64,000 nucleotides of DNA, from positions 599,697,452 to 599,761,451 of the forward strand of contig CM046880.1 in assembly GCA_025667525.1 (NCBI GenBank). Direction: 5' to 3'. Under the pieces are notes generated by a model, which worked only from the letters and a program-made list of their open reading frames with translations, did not search any database and was not told the DNA's origin. A program made the translations under genes and the position numbers. Source of the stretch: Glebionis coronaria (lineage: Eukaryota; Streptophyta; Magnoliopsida; Asterales; Asteraceae). Positions 34,058 to 45,312 of this stretch are shown in pieces (the stretch's first letter is position 1; every line of letters starts with the position of its first letter).

Positions 34058-37000
34058 TCAATTACCAGAAGCGGCAACCTTGTCTGCATGCAGTCGGGCT
34101 TGAATACCTTCAACTAAGGTAGTGGCCATGGCAGACTCATTACCATAAGGAGCATTAGATACCTGCAGATGACATTCCACCATAGCTTCCATGGTAGCAA
34201 TGGTCAATGGATACTCCATATCCGTAAGCATAAACACAACGGCACCAGTCTCAAGCTCTAACACATGAACACCATAACCAGCATACAGCTTCCACCTCCT
34301 TATCACCCATAGAGGTTGATCCTTCCATACACCAACAGGGGGAGAATCAGGAGGGTAATCCAACATCAGCTTCAAATCACCCCAAATAGTCAACCCTGGA
34401 CAGTTAGGAAGCTCACTTGGAGACTTAGGAATCTCAGCATCCACCAAACCATACAACAACATAAGATCACGACGCTCCACCCAGTGCAAAATGTTTTGCA
34501 ATCCAGAGACATATCGAGTGTATCCATCACGAGTCGTAATCTTATGAGTAAATGTACCACGAGAAACGGGGGATGGACGAATTTCCCAAGCTACAATCAC
34601 ACCCTTGCCAAGGGGTACCTCAGTCTCACTATCAGAAGCAGCATCAATGAGATTAGCAGGATCTCTTTTCTCAAATGGGACAGACTTACCACGACGATCC
34701 TTTTTCTTCCTAATAGAACGACGAGGTGTGGGGACACCAGAAGAAGATTCATCTTTGACCTTGTCAGCAGCAGTAGCATTTGGAACAAAGTCCTTAGCAA
34801 CCATAGGATCAGAATGAGCTGCCCCAGCTGATGAGGTAGGAGGTGGTTTAGTCACCGGTGTTGATGTTGGCTTCACAACAGGAGTAACATGAGTGGGATT
34901 AGTAGCAGGAGTGGTAGTAGATTCATTGGTGGTGGTAGTAGCAACATGAGAGTGAGTGGGATTAACATTGGATGTGGTGGTGGTAGGAACAGCAGTATAA
35001 GGAGCACTAGAAGATGGAACTCCAGAAGTATCCTTGTGAACACCCGACGAAGAGGTGGGAGCAGTAGCAGGCTTAGAAGTGAGGACAACACGAGGAGGTG
35101 GGTGATAAAAATATAGTGTTCAGGGACCGGTGTATTTTGAAGCTTGATCAGCTTTGGGTAAAGATCTTTAAGATCATCAAAGGACAGCCTCCTCACCCTT
35201 TCTCATGTTCATCCAGTCTGATAATAAGCACCCGATTGATTCTTAACATATTGCTGCATCAACTTCTCTCCTCAGTACGTGACAAAGGTCTGTTACGGCG
35301 TTGTTCACGAAGTTGGGCAGCAAGAGATAACTGTTGTTTACGCATCAAAGCCATTGCCCGTTGAACACAGTTACCTTGATTCATATCGGCACCTAACAGG
35401 TAACTGAGAGTAGTCGGAGGTAAGGATGGTAAGCACCTTCATCCAGTCATTGTCATCCTAATGCATGGCATTGTGCTTCAATTGCTCACGTCTTTGTTGT
35501 TGTAGAGCTTCATCCTCAGCCCTGGCTTGTTGGTCAAGGTCCTCTTACAATCGTCGAGCAGCCTCTTCCCCCAATCTTTCTTCCTCTAATTGTCTACGAG
35601 TACGCTTCCTGGGAGGAGAGGGTGCATCTGTCATAGGGGCTTTGCCCTTGGGATCATAAGAAGGACCAGCAGAATCATCTATTGGCTTGGGATCAGCAGC
35701 AGCATTAGGAATGCATGAAGGACTAGGAGGAGCAGGCAAATCATCACTCGGCTTATCAACAAAGGCAACCCTGGCCAAGATAGTCAGCCCATCCTCCTCA
35801 ATTCTTCATCAGAATCAGAAAGCACAACTTTCTTCTTATGGCGCTTCAGCTGTGACTCCAATGCTTTAACCTTGTTCGCCAATGGAAGCATGAAGTTCGA
35901 GTGAGCTTGCGATGCTGATTGAGGTCATCTTCCAAAGAAAAAACCTTCGCATAATACCTGTGCATAAGAGCTAGCAAAGAAGTTAGAGTAACAGAAGCAA
36001 TAGATGGGTCATCTTCCTCAGCTTCCCTACCAAGAGGACTTGGCTTGGGGGATGCATCATTGGGACCAGAAGCAACAGATGGGTCATTCATATGAGCATG
36101 AGAGCTAGAAGGCTTCTCAGCAGAGTGTAGAGTTGGGCTAGGAGGGGGAGTATTAGCAAATGGGGACTCATGTGGGCGAGAAGAGGGGACAACCTTTGAG
36201 GTAGATGGCATTTCTACCACCACCTCTATAGCTGGCTCCGCAACCTCCACATGAGGCACACCAGTAGTAGGATACTCCTCCTCCATAGGATCATCCTCCA
36301 ATGGAAGTTCCTCCTCGGCTTCATCAGACGGAGGAATCACATTAGGATCCCTTTGGGCAAGGCCCAGCATAGCATCAGTAAGAGGCCTCAAAGGACCCTT
36401 ATAACCAAGTGCCATATTCGCATACACCTTGGAAGTAAGCTTTGGGGTCACATATTCCTCCCTATTCCTAGGTAGGCACATAAGAACCTGCTGCAAAAAC
36501 CTAGGGTACATCAACAAATTCTTCCTAGAGCCAGTATCACTAAGGTTACAAATCATTCCATCAAACAAGTAACGAGAAAAGTTAACTGAGCAAGACAAAT
36601 CAAACTAGTAGCAAGGGGGATGGGAAACGCATCCCAACTCCCAGACTTTGGACTCAAACAATGAATCAAGAAGTGAACCAGTAGCTTCCATTGAGGGGCA
36701 AACCTCTTCTTCTGGAAGTTAAACTTCCCCCATGATTATAACCTAAAGCAGCCATACCATCCAATACCTCTGAATTGGGAATAGAGACAATGCCACCTTC
36801 ATCCTGGAGATGAAGGGAAGATCTAATGGATGCCTCAGACACCACATATGAGCGACTATTTATGGTAGCATGGAGCTCTAATGGGCAACCCAAAACATCA
36901 ACGAGGTGGGCAGTTGCCCAAAATTGACGTATAACAGTATCATACACAGTGGGACAAACAGTAAGAGCATACCTTAGATAGGAAGCTTCAATGTATTCCA

Positions 37001-37226
37001 GGATGTTTGTGAACTCTTCTCTTTTAGGACCTTCGCCAAGATAGGCCACCTTGTTGTGATCGGGTTTGTACTGGAGTGCGACCATTGTTGATGATTGAAG
37101 CAGTGGAAGATGATTGATTGAAGAGGGTGAAGAGTAGGAGCGTGTGTGTGTGTGTATGGTTGGGATGATTGAGTCAAATGAAGGATTTAACCATAAATAA
37201 TGGTCATAAAACTGTTCATTGACCAC
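34058..37226 (-). pseudogene. Env-like/downstream ORF region of element F
   Basis: Four main minus-strand frames cover one broken ORF downstream of pol: 37226-36666, 36598-35846, 35778-35545 and 34876-34058. The N-terminal part contains MVALQYKPDHNKVAYL, YIEASYLRYALTVCPTVYDT, VIRQFWATAHLVDV and SEASIRSSLHLQDEGGI. The second contains FSRYLFDGMICNL and LLMYPRFLQQVL. The middle is Pro/Ser-rich and the last part Lys/Arg-rich (RRSIRKKKDRRGKS). Sireviruses often carry an extra ORF here, called env-like by position; its function is unknown and no clear membrane segment or signal peptide is visible. From memory, similar proteins are often predicted in Asteraceae genomes. Frameshifts and stops make this copy non-functional. 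A small poly-Leu minus frame at 34873-35196 is a shifted reading. Confidence 0.75.
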
Positions 37227-37598
37227 TAATTATGGGGGTTGCCCTTTCAAAAATAAGTCATTAATGCAAAAGTAACCACTTGCCCCTTAAACCATTATGT
37301 GTAAATCTCAGTTACCATACCAGAAGTAACTCGCGTTGACTAAAGGTCAAAACGCGCAAAGGTCAACACTAGGAGCACAAAGTGGTCAATGAAAGTCAAC
37401 GAAGTGAACAGTGACCCAAAATCGATACTAGAAGCCAACCATAAGTGAAGTATAAGGGTTTGTACCCACTAGGAGCAGAAGACTGCCACTATGAGTAACC
37501 AAAAACTTCCACTAGAAGTTGCACATACCGCAAATACCCATGAAAACTGTTGTTAGAATCTACCATATGTAAGACGGTACAAGAAAATATGTACATTA

Positions 37599-37629
37599 AG
37601 CCTCCCCTTAGGCTTAGCCTCCCCTCAAT
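37599..37629 (-). other. Double polypurine-like motif at the pol end of F
   Basis: On the minus strand GGGGAGGCT is followed by AAGCCTAA and a second GGGGAGGCTT, directly downstream of the pol stop at 37638-37640 and before the env-like region. It resembles a polypurine tract but is not next to an LTR. Internal polypurine tracts are a known type of accessory primer in some LTR elements. Its use here is inference. Confidence 0.6.
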
Positions 37630-37637
37630 GCTAGGCC

Positions 37638-38154
37638 TCAAGGATTGACCATACCAATGTTAACCACCAAGTGATTGAATCTCGGACCATCAAAGGCTTT
37701 AGTCAATAAATCAGCAACATTATCATCCGTATGTACTTTAAGAACCTGTATCAGCTACTTCTCATTGGCATCCTGTATAAAATGGTGCCTAATCTCAATA
37801 TGCTTGGTTCGTTGATGAAAGACAGGATTCTTCACAATGCAGATAGTGCTTTGATTGTCGATGAAAATTTTGGTGTTCATGAAGTTGAACCTATAATCCA
37901 GCATCTGATTTTGTATCCACAAGACTTGTCCACAACAACTAGCAGCAGCTACGTATTCAGCTTCTGTTGAAGAGGTAGCTACTATTGTCTGTTTCTTACA
38001 TTGCCATGAGATAAGTCTTCGACCCAAGAACTGACAACCACCAGTAGTAGACTTCCTGTCATTATTAGCACCTGCATAGTCACTATCACTATAGTCTTCA
38101 AGAACAAAAGGTGATTCCCTTGGATACCACAAGCCTAACTTGGGTTGTGCCTTA
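37638..38154 (-). pseudogene. RNase H and pol end, element F
   Basis: The frame 38132-37755 carries the copia RNase H domain: DSDYAGANNDRKSTTGGCQF (catalytic Asp region), ISWQCKKQTIVATSSTEAEY (catalytic Glu region), AAASCCGQVLWI and IFIDNQSTICIVKNP (catalytic Asp). A TAG after DANEK is followed in frame by LIQVLKVHTDDNVADLLTKA and a final TGA at 37638-37640. The 5' edge is cut by element H at 38155. The two sides of H (RNase H here, reverse transcriptase at 45313) join across the CCTTA/CCTTG target site. Confidence 0.9.
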
Positions 38155-39827
38155 TAATAACTGAGTTTTTTGCTCGGTTGGAAGTTCGTTTCTCGGTATC
38201 TCTTCGAATTGATAACTGGTTAATTGTGCGACTCAGTTGTTCTTGGTGGAATAAAAAAGGAATGGTCGTTGTCTAAATCTAATTAAAAAATAAAGACTTG
38301 AAACAAATTAAATAAAGACGGTAAAAGAAACAACAATGAAAGATAAAAACTTGACGAAAAGTAAATTACGAGAAATTAAAAGCAGTAAAGGTAAATAACG
38401 CAAACTAAAACTTAAACTAAAAGGGAAGGCAAGTAAAAGTGAAAATAAGGAAAAAGGCGGGAAAAGTAAAGCTTGAAAATAAATATGGAAAAAAAAAACA
38501 CTCATTCAGAATAACCAAGTGATCCGGAATAACAAAGAAGAGAAGTTGATTCGGAATGTTAAGAAAATGAGGCTGATCCGGAATGTTAGATATTCCGAAT
38601 GGAAAATCTTGATTCGGAATGTTATTCCGGATGGAAACCTTTATCCGGAATATTGGATATTCCGGATGAACCAGATTGATTCGGAATGTTAAGCTCGATC
38701 CGGAATAATATATATTCCAGATGAACAACAATTGATTCGGAATGGAGGAAATGATCCGGAATAATATTCCGAATGAACTAATTGATCCGGAATAATATAT
38801 ATTCCGAATAGAAACTTTGATCCGGAATATTTGGATATTCCGAATGGACCTTGATAAAGCTCTTGATGCGGAATAAAAGTAAAAGTGCTTGACTCGGAAT
38901 AAGTAACTGATCCGGAATCTGGGTAGCATGAACAGAACGAAGAACATGGAATGAAGAATAAGGACGAATTTAACCAAAACTAATCAAGACTACCAAAAGA
39001 TTAAACAAAACTAATCAATAAACATCCACTAATGATAAACCAACAATCCTAATCAATAAAATCAACAAATAACACCAAGAAATCAAAAACCACTTAATCT
39101 AAAACCATAAAAAATCAAGAACATGAACAATAAAAATGAAGAACAAATCAAACAAGAAAGGTAGAAGGAGATTAACAATAAAGTGAAGATTCAAGAACAA
39201 TAAAAGGCAACTTACTTGGAAATTAATTGAATTAAAGGTGCAAGACAATGAATTAAAGGTGCATAAATTTAAAGTGCAATATGAAAATGGTGGAAGAAGT
39301 GGGTTGTCAAGCCACCCAACAACAACAAATGAAGGAAAATCTAAACTATATATAGGGAGATTAGGGAGGTGCTTAGGAAGCTTCCTCCCTTCTTTCTTCT
39401 TTCCTTAATTGCATGTTTAGTCCTTAATCTCCAAATTCTTCTACTTTAGTCTTTTAATCTTTTAAATTCTTCGACTTTTGTCTCGGGATCAATAACTCGT
39501 CTTGTAATTTCTTCAATAAATTAGACTTGAGTCATTCGGCTTTTAGTAAACTTCCGTCTTTTGACTTTTTCTTCGATAAATCTTCAGAATTGGTCTTGGA
39601 CTTCCGTTCTTTTTGCACTCTTGATTTCTTGACTTCGTCTTTCGTCTTTTTCTTCGATAAAAGCCCGTGAATGCCCGTGTTTTCTCCCTTTTCCACATTT
39701 TCGTCCTAAATCACAACAAAAACACAAACCACGCATAATTCCGACATAAATGACATAAAATACACGTTTTGGCTCGGTTATTATTGTAATTAAGTGGTAA
39801 AAAGGATGGGTGTTTACACACCTATCA
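38155..39827 (-). repeat. 3' LTR of element H
   Basis: On the minus strand it runs TGATAGGTGTGTAAACACCC ... CTCAGTTATTA. It matches 43628-45312. TATATATAG (minus) at 39346-39354 is the likely TATA box. Sequence downstream of it (towards 38155) is the presumed R and U5 and holds the TCCGGA motif array. Confidence 0.95.
38504..38918. repeat. ATTCCGGAT motif array in the 3' LTR of H
   Basis: About 22 copies of 9-bp words of the ATTCCGGAT / ATCCGGAAT type in both orientations, about 15-25 bp apart. Many form facing pairs able to make hairpins, such as ATCCGGAATATTGGATATTC followed by CGGAT. The array keeps a 186-codon minus-strand frame open (38977-38417), rich in IRN/IPN/FRI steps. I regard that frame as a by-product of the repeats. 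Confidence 0.9.
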
Positions 39828-39841
39828 AATCCCCTACACTT
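39828..39841 (-). other. Polypurine tract of element H
   Basis: AGTGTAGGGGATT on the minus strand abuts the TGATAGG start of the 3' LTR. Three further AGTGTAGGGG-type boxes occur upstream in the element. Confidence 0.85.
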
Positions 39842-41826
39842 GACCATTGCAATGTCCTCATGCTATCATTAGTTACAAAGCAAGATTACATTTTTCATCA
39901 CAATCAATCCACGTTGGCCTTTATTAAAGAGATAGAAAATTATAAACATTCAAAGTAAAGAAATCAAAAACATACCTTGGGTTTTGGAAATGTCATGAAT
40001 AATCATCATCCTCAAGTTTTCACTTTCTCCAAACCAAGCTTAAAAACGAGATCATTGTTATTATAAGTTAGAAAACTAACACGAACTCATGTGGGCCAAT
40101 TATTTACTTAGACTCCCTTATTCCTAGGTGTATCTCTTATATTTTATTGTTGTCTTAAATGATCACGAGGATGCATTGTTGACTTATTTCGATAGTTATT
40201 AAGGCTGAAAATAAAGTGGGACGATTTAATCAATAGTTAGCTAAAGGACAAAATCTTTTAAAACTGCTTCTCGGGACCTCAAAAAGTTCATATCTTGGCA
40301 TAACTCGCTTCACGATTTGAGACCTTTCTCGGACCGATATTTGGCAGCGACTTCATACTTCAAATCTTGAGAGACGTTCATGAAATAATGGTCTTCTCTT
40401 CATAATAGGAATTTCTTCACTTGAAATTTTGAGAGATTCTTCATATTTGGACCACGACTTCTTCATTTTTCTCCAATCTTTACTTTGGACTTTGATATAC
40501 AACGATCCGCCTCCTTTTTGTACTTGGATCTATTTATCCTCATACCTTGTTAGGGCCTTTTTGGATAGACTTCTCCATGATCTTTACGGGAGTATTTGCT
40601 TTTCGTCGTGTGTCTCGATCCTTCATATTGATCTTTGATAAATGATTCTTCACATCACTTGGGATCTTTAGCAACAAAATATAGCCCTCATGCCTTGTTA
40701 GGACCTTTTTGGACTCGCCAATCTTCGCATCCCGCTTCAATAAGTTATGCCTTGGCTATGAACTCTAATCCATACCGAGCAACTTTTAAACGATCTTGGG
40801 CTAGAAGCTAAGTAACTTTTTAAATCGTACAACCTTATTTATTGTAGATAAATTTATTAGCAAGTGATGAGAGAATAGGCTTATAATTAACTCACATAAA
40901 TTCACGAAAGAATACCAAACTTATAATTGACTCTATCATCTCTCGTTCTCCACAGTTTAAAATCTCAAGGAATGAGACTCGTGGATGCTTAGCCTATTAA
41001 ATCAAAGTTTTGGGTTTTCGAGTCGCCTATAGGATCTTGCAAACTCTTAGACTTTTTCAAGTTTAGAAATTGCGTTTTAAAGTTCCCTTGATAAACGAAT
41101 CTCTAGGATCAATTATAGAAACTTGCGAAAAGTTCTTGTTCTTAACCCGTGAGAGTTAAGACTTTCGCGTTTTATAGCTCCCTATATAAAAGCCTAGCAA
41201 AACTTGACTTAAACATGTTAAGGATACTAGCTAGAGTAAACTTAGATAAGTAAACTCGGGTTGAGTCAAAAGACTCACAACGTTTGAAAACTAAAATCAC
41301 TTAATTAAAAATTTATTCTAACAAAGAAAGAAAAGTAACTATACAAAGGTAAAACTAATAGGCCAAAATAGATCAAAATTTTGAAAAATGTCGAAAAATT
41401 GATTTTCCGGTTAAAATAAGGACAAATACAAGGAAAAGGCCACTTAACTTCGATAGAAGTCCCCCTACACTTAATATAAACATTGTCCTCAATGTTTAAG
41501 CATGTGGGAGTAAACTCCCCTACACTTAAGACATTGTGCACGTTGTTTAAATCTCGCTAAGGAAGAGACAACTAAAGAGATTCCTATTTTAATATTGAGA
41601 AATAGAAAATAGTGAATCGAAAAGAGTTTAGGATAGAACCGGGAAGAAGGGAACACGGAATCACGGTCGTCAAAAGTCATCAAGAGTGTGTCTTTGAAGC
41701 TCTACTCCCTGCACATGATAAGAAAGAAAACAAGAAACACCAACGGGGCTCCCCCTACACTTATGGTGAAAACAAGTAAAGATAGATAATCGGGTTGCCT
41801 CCCGAAGAGCGCTTGTTTTTGTTAAC
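39842..41826 (-). other. Noncoding 3' region of element H with PPT-like boxes
   Basis: About 2 kb between the ORF and the polypurine tract without recognisable coding sequence. On the minus strand AGTGTAGGGG-type purine boxes occur near 41752, 41517 and 41462. The last is preceded by TTGAGGACAATG, a word pair I associate with Athila-type gypsy elements. The corresponding region of G (57555-59507) is collinear. Confidence 0.7.
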
Positions 41827-41846
41827 CGAGTCACGAGCCTGACTCG
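41827..41846 (-). other. Hairpin after the ORF of element H
   Basis: CGAGTCA and TGACTCG pair around a 6-base loop 9-28 bp after the ORF stop. The CAAGCGCT...GGGAGGCAACCC block (minus) follows, as in G. Confidence 0.7.
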
Positions 41847-41854
41847 TCCCCGAA

Positions 41855-43417
41855 TTAAATGGTCCATGGGGAAGCCTCGAATGTAATATCGGGATCAAAG
41901 ACCTTGTCCTCGTTCCCGGTGGACATCAACAAAGGAGAGGCGGGTGGATAAGTCTTAAATAGGAGAAAAGTCATTTCAACATACGAAAAGTATGTGAAAT
42001 CAAGATCAACGGGAGGTGGGGTGGGTAAAGTAAGCACATTGTCATCCCCCAAAGACAATGGATGCTGAGCATTCGGCAAATCCGTAATGTTATCAATCAT
42101 GGAATAGTGAATGGCACCTCCCGGGTCAAAGCACTCATCCTCCGTGATAGTGGCTAAAGGGGATGATGAAAGGTACTCGGGAGGGGGACTTGGGACAATA
42201 CCTTCCTGCAGCAAATTATCAAAAATAATATCCCCCTCCGTGTCATCATCATCAATACCTGGAGGTATGGAGTGAATGTCGATTTCTTCCAGCAACGGGT
42301 CATTATCTTCAACGGGATGAATAGATGGAGGTAAAGACTCGGAAAGAGGAGGAGAAGTCAACTCTTCGATTTGAGCAATAAGAAGATGCACTCTCCGTAA
42401 TCTGGCACGGAGAATCACGTCTTCCACCTCATCTTCAAGAGCAAGTTCATCGGTGAACTTCTCGTAATCCGGAGAGAATAAATCGTCATCACCCGTATCT
42501 CCCGGTGGAGATTGAGAAATTTCAAAAGTGAAATTCTCATAGCGCGGAGAAAAATCGTCATCATTAGGATCGACCTCGTCCGTAAGAGCAACGTCATCCT
42601 CAGACTCCATAGCAGTCGGTATGTCACACACCTCATCATCAAAGAATTTGTCAAGACCAACATCAATAAGCTCATTCAACGAATCAAGATCCTTAGACGC
42701 AGTAGGAACATCGAGAGTAGGAGCAACAACTTCAGAAGATGGGTTGAAAGTGCATACAGCATCGTCGTCATCATCATCGAAATAGTATGGATACACCGGA
42801 GGAGGAGTATAAGTCTCGATACTCGATATTTGCTCTTGTTGCTGTCGCTTTTCCTCCTCCCTAACTTCTTTAAGCAGAACAACGGCTTCTTGAAGTTGCA
42901 AAACAATAGAGTGTGTTCCGTCATTCAAAGTAGTGAGTTGTTGGGCAAGACGAATTCTCTGAGAGGATTGATGATTGAGGGTGTGATGTGGGGGCTAAAA
43001 ATTTTGAAAACCTGAATTATAGCATGGATGTGGCTCATAATAATTCAGTGGCTGACAATAAGAAGTATCGTGAGGGCCCCCACAATTTTGGCAACATGGG
43101 TATGGAGAAAAATCCGGTGCTTCATGTGGAAAGCTATTACCATTGTCATAATTGTAACCCAGTTCTTGCTCGCCATGAGGCGGATATCGAACCGGGCACG
43201 AAACATGCCTATGAGAATCGCTTCCACAATAGATGCACGGGGGAACAGGAGGTGGATTCAAAAAGGACGAATTAGTCGAGTTGCACAATGGACAAAATCC
43301 GAATCTGAATTGTGTATTGTCGATATCGTTTCCGCACCGCTCACATGTACACCATTGACATGAGTCGTTCCCAGATAATTGTTTCCCACACCCGACGTAA
43401 TGGACATAAGAATCCAT
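41855..43417 (-). pseudogene. Zinc-knuckle/acidic ORF of element H, one stop codon
   Basis: A frame of about 520 codons on the minus strand, broken once by TAG at 42995-42997. G has a Glu codon there (TTTGAGCCCC to TTTTAGCCCC). N-terminal part: CTCERCGNDI with a CPLC pair, then CIYCGSDSHRHVSC (CX2CX4HX4C, a canonical zinc knuckle), then CQNCGGPHDTSYC (CX2CX3HX4C). The first knuckle position of G is degenerate here (GCGKQLSGNDSC). The rest is strongly acidic (runs of Asp, many Glu) with a Leu-rich helix near the break, ending FDPDITFEASPWTI. Zinc knuckles of this type bind nucleic acid in retroviral and retrotransposon gag. A gag/nucleocapsid-like role is an inference. No capsid domain is recognised. 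Confidence 0.75.
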
Positions 43418-43606
43418 AAAGAAAGATAGAGAAGCAAGAAGAATATTTTTGGTGCAAAAATTTGAAAAAGAAATGTTTTTTATGATTTTTCAAAGGATTT
43501 TGGTATTGTTTTTGAAAATTTTGGACACGAAAAATAACGTTCACAAGTGAACGGATCCCAAAAGCCAACGCGTCTCTCACAAAAAAAACGTTAATCTTCA
43601 CGAAAA
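43418..43606 (-). other. 5' leader of element H
   Basis: About 190 bp between primer site and ORF. An ATG overlaps the primer site itself and opens a 94-codon frame (43625-43341), but in G the same frame stops after 14 codons, so it is not considered coding. Confidence 0.6.
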
Positions 43607-43624
43607 GAGCCGGCAGCGGCGCCA
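43607..43624 (-). other. Primer-binding site of element H
   Basis: TGGCGCCGCTGCCGGCTC on the minus strand, three bases from the 5' LTR. TGGCGCCG-TGCCGG sites (tRNA-Asp complementary) are typical of Athila/Tat gypsy lineages. It is identical in G. Confidence 0.85.
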
Positions 43625-43986
43625 TTTTAATAACTGAGTTTTTTGCTCGGTTGGAAGTTCGTTTCTCGGTATCTCTTCGAATTGATAACTGGTTAATTGT
43701 GCGACTCAGTTGTTCTTGGTGGAATAAAAAGGGAATGGTCGTTGTCTAAATCTAATTAAAAAATTAAGACTTGAAACAAATTAAATAAAGACGGTAAAAG
43801 AAACAACAATGAAAGATAAAAACTTGACGAAAAGTAAATTACGAGAAATTAAAAGCAATAAATGTAAATAACGCAAACTAAAACTTAAAGTAAAAAGGAA
43901 GGCAAGTAAAAGTGCAAATAAGGAAAAAGGCGGGAAAAGTAAAGCTTGAAAATCAATATGGAAAAATAAAAAAAAAAGAAACACTC

Positions 43987-44401
43987 ATTCGGAATAACCA
44001 AGTGATCCGGAATAACAAAGAAGAGAATTTGATTCGGAATGTTAAGAAAATGAGGCTGATCCGGAATGTTAGATATTCCGGATGGAAAATCTTGATTCGG
44101 AATGTTATTCCGGATGGAAACCTTTATCCGGAATATTGGATATTCCGGATGAACCAGATTGATTCGGAATGTTAAGCTCGATCCGGAATAATATATATTC
44201 CGGATGAACAACAATTGATTTGGAAGGGAGGAAATGATCCGGAATAATATTCCGAATGAACTAATTGATCCGGAATAATATATATTCCGAATAGAAACTT
44301 TGATCCGGAATATTTGGATATTCCGAATGGACCTTGATAAAGCTCTTGATGCGGAATAAAAGTAAAAGTGCTTGACTCGGAATAAGTAACTGATCCGGAA
44401 T
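43987..44401. repeat. ATTCCGGAT motif array in the 5' LTR of H
   Basis: Same layout as 38504-38918, with slightly more perfect pairs. One unit near 44218 has decayed (GATTTGGAAGG). In the 5' LTR the array lies about 430-845 bp downstream of the TATA box, within the presumed transcript leader. Confidence 0.9.
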
Positions 44402-44830
44402 CTGGGTAGCATGAATAGAACGAAGAACAGGGAATGAAGAATAAGGACGAATTTAACCAAAACTAATCAAGACTAACCAAAAGATTAAACAAAACTAATC
44501 AATAAACATCCACTAATGATAAACCAACAATCCTAATCAATAAAATCAACAAATAACACCAAGAAATCAAAAACCCACTTAATCTAAAACCATAAAAAAT
44601 CAAGAACATGAATAATAAAAATGAAGAAAAAATCAAACAAGAAAGGTAGAAGGAGATTAACAATAAAGTGAAGATTCAAGAACAATAAAAGACAACTTAC
44701 TTGGAAATTAACTGAATTAAAGGTGCAAGACAATGAATTAAAGGTGCATAAATTTAAAGTACAATATGAAAATGGTGGAAGAAGTGGGTTGTCAAGCCAC
44801 CCAACAACAACAAATGAAGGAAAATCTAAA

Positions 44831-44839
44831 CTATATATA
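44831..44839 (-). promoter_or_regulatory. TATA box of element H 5' LTR
   Basis: TATATATAG on the minus strand after CTCCC. It is conserved with the 3' LTR (39346-39354) and at the position of TATAAATAG in G. Confidence 0.75.
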
Positions 44840-45312
44840 GGGAGATTAGGTAGGTGCTTAGGAAGCTTTCTCCCTTCTTTCTTCTTTCCTTAATTGCATG
44901 TTTAGTCCTTAATCTCCAAATTCTTCGAATTTAGTCTTTTAATCTTTTAAATTCTTCGACTTTTGTCTCGGGGTCAATAACTCGTCTTGTAATTTCTTCA
45001 ATAAATTAGACTTGAGTCATTCAGCTTTTAGTAAACTTCCATCTTTTGACTTTTTCTTCGATAAATCTTCAGAATTGGTCTTGGACTTCCGTTCTTTTTG
45101 CACTCTTGATTTCTTGACTTCGTCTTTCGTCTTTTTCTTCGATAAAAGCCCGTGAATGCCCGTGTTTTCTCCCTTTTCCACATTTTCGTCCTAAATCACA
45201 ACAAAAACACAAACCACACATAATTCTGACATAAATGACATAAAATATACGTTTTGGCTCGGTTATTATTGTAATTAAGTGGTAAAAAGGATGGGTGTTT
45301 ACACACCTATCA

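Larger units (their letters stand above)
38155..45312 (-). mobile_element. Non-autonomous LTR element H (zinc-knuckle ORF family)
   Basis: A 7.16-kb element on the minus strand with LTRs of 1,673 and 1,685 bp. Flanks are CCTTA (38150-38154) and CCTTG (45313-45317), a 5-bp target duplication with one change. It carries an Athila/Tat-type primer site, a single long ORF and a polypurine tract but no protease, reverse transcriptase or integrase. It is the same family as G at 54232-61065. It sits between the RT and RNase H domains of F. LTR differences are few (about 2% in stretches compared by eye), so it is younger than F. Confidence 0.93.
43628..45312 (-). repeat. 5' LTR of element H
   Basis: 1,685 bp, matching 38155-39827, with the TATA box at 44831-44839 (minus). 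It carries its own copy of the ATTCCGGAT array at 43987-44401. Confidence 0.95.

Noticed and set aside
34316..34831. 171-codon plus-strand frame
   Set aside because: It is the complement of the env-like ORF of F and arises from its Ser/Pro-rich codon use.
38417..38977. 186-codon minus-strand frame in the LTR of H (and 191 codons at 43885-44460)
   Set aside because: It exists in both LTRs because they are duplicates, is composed of peptide steps dictated by the ATTCCGGAT array, and only its first part is recognisable in G. No domain or start context supports translation.
43341..43625. Frame starting at an ATG that overlaps the primer-binding site of H
   Set aside because: The same ATG in G opens only 14 codons before a stop, so the frame is not conserved.
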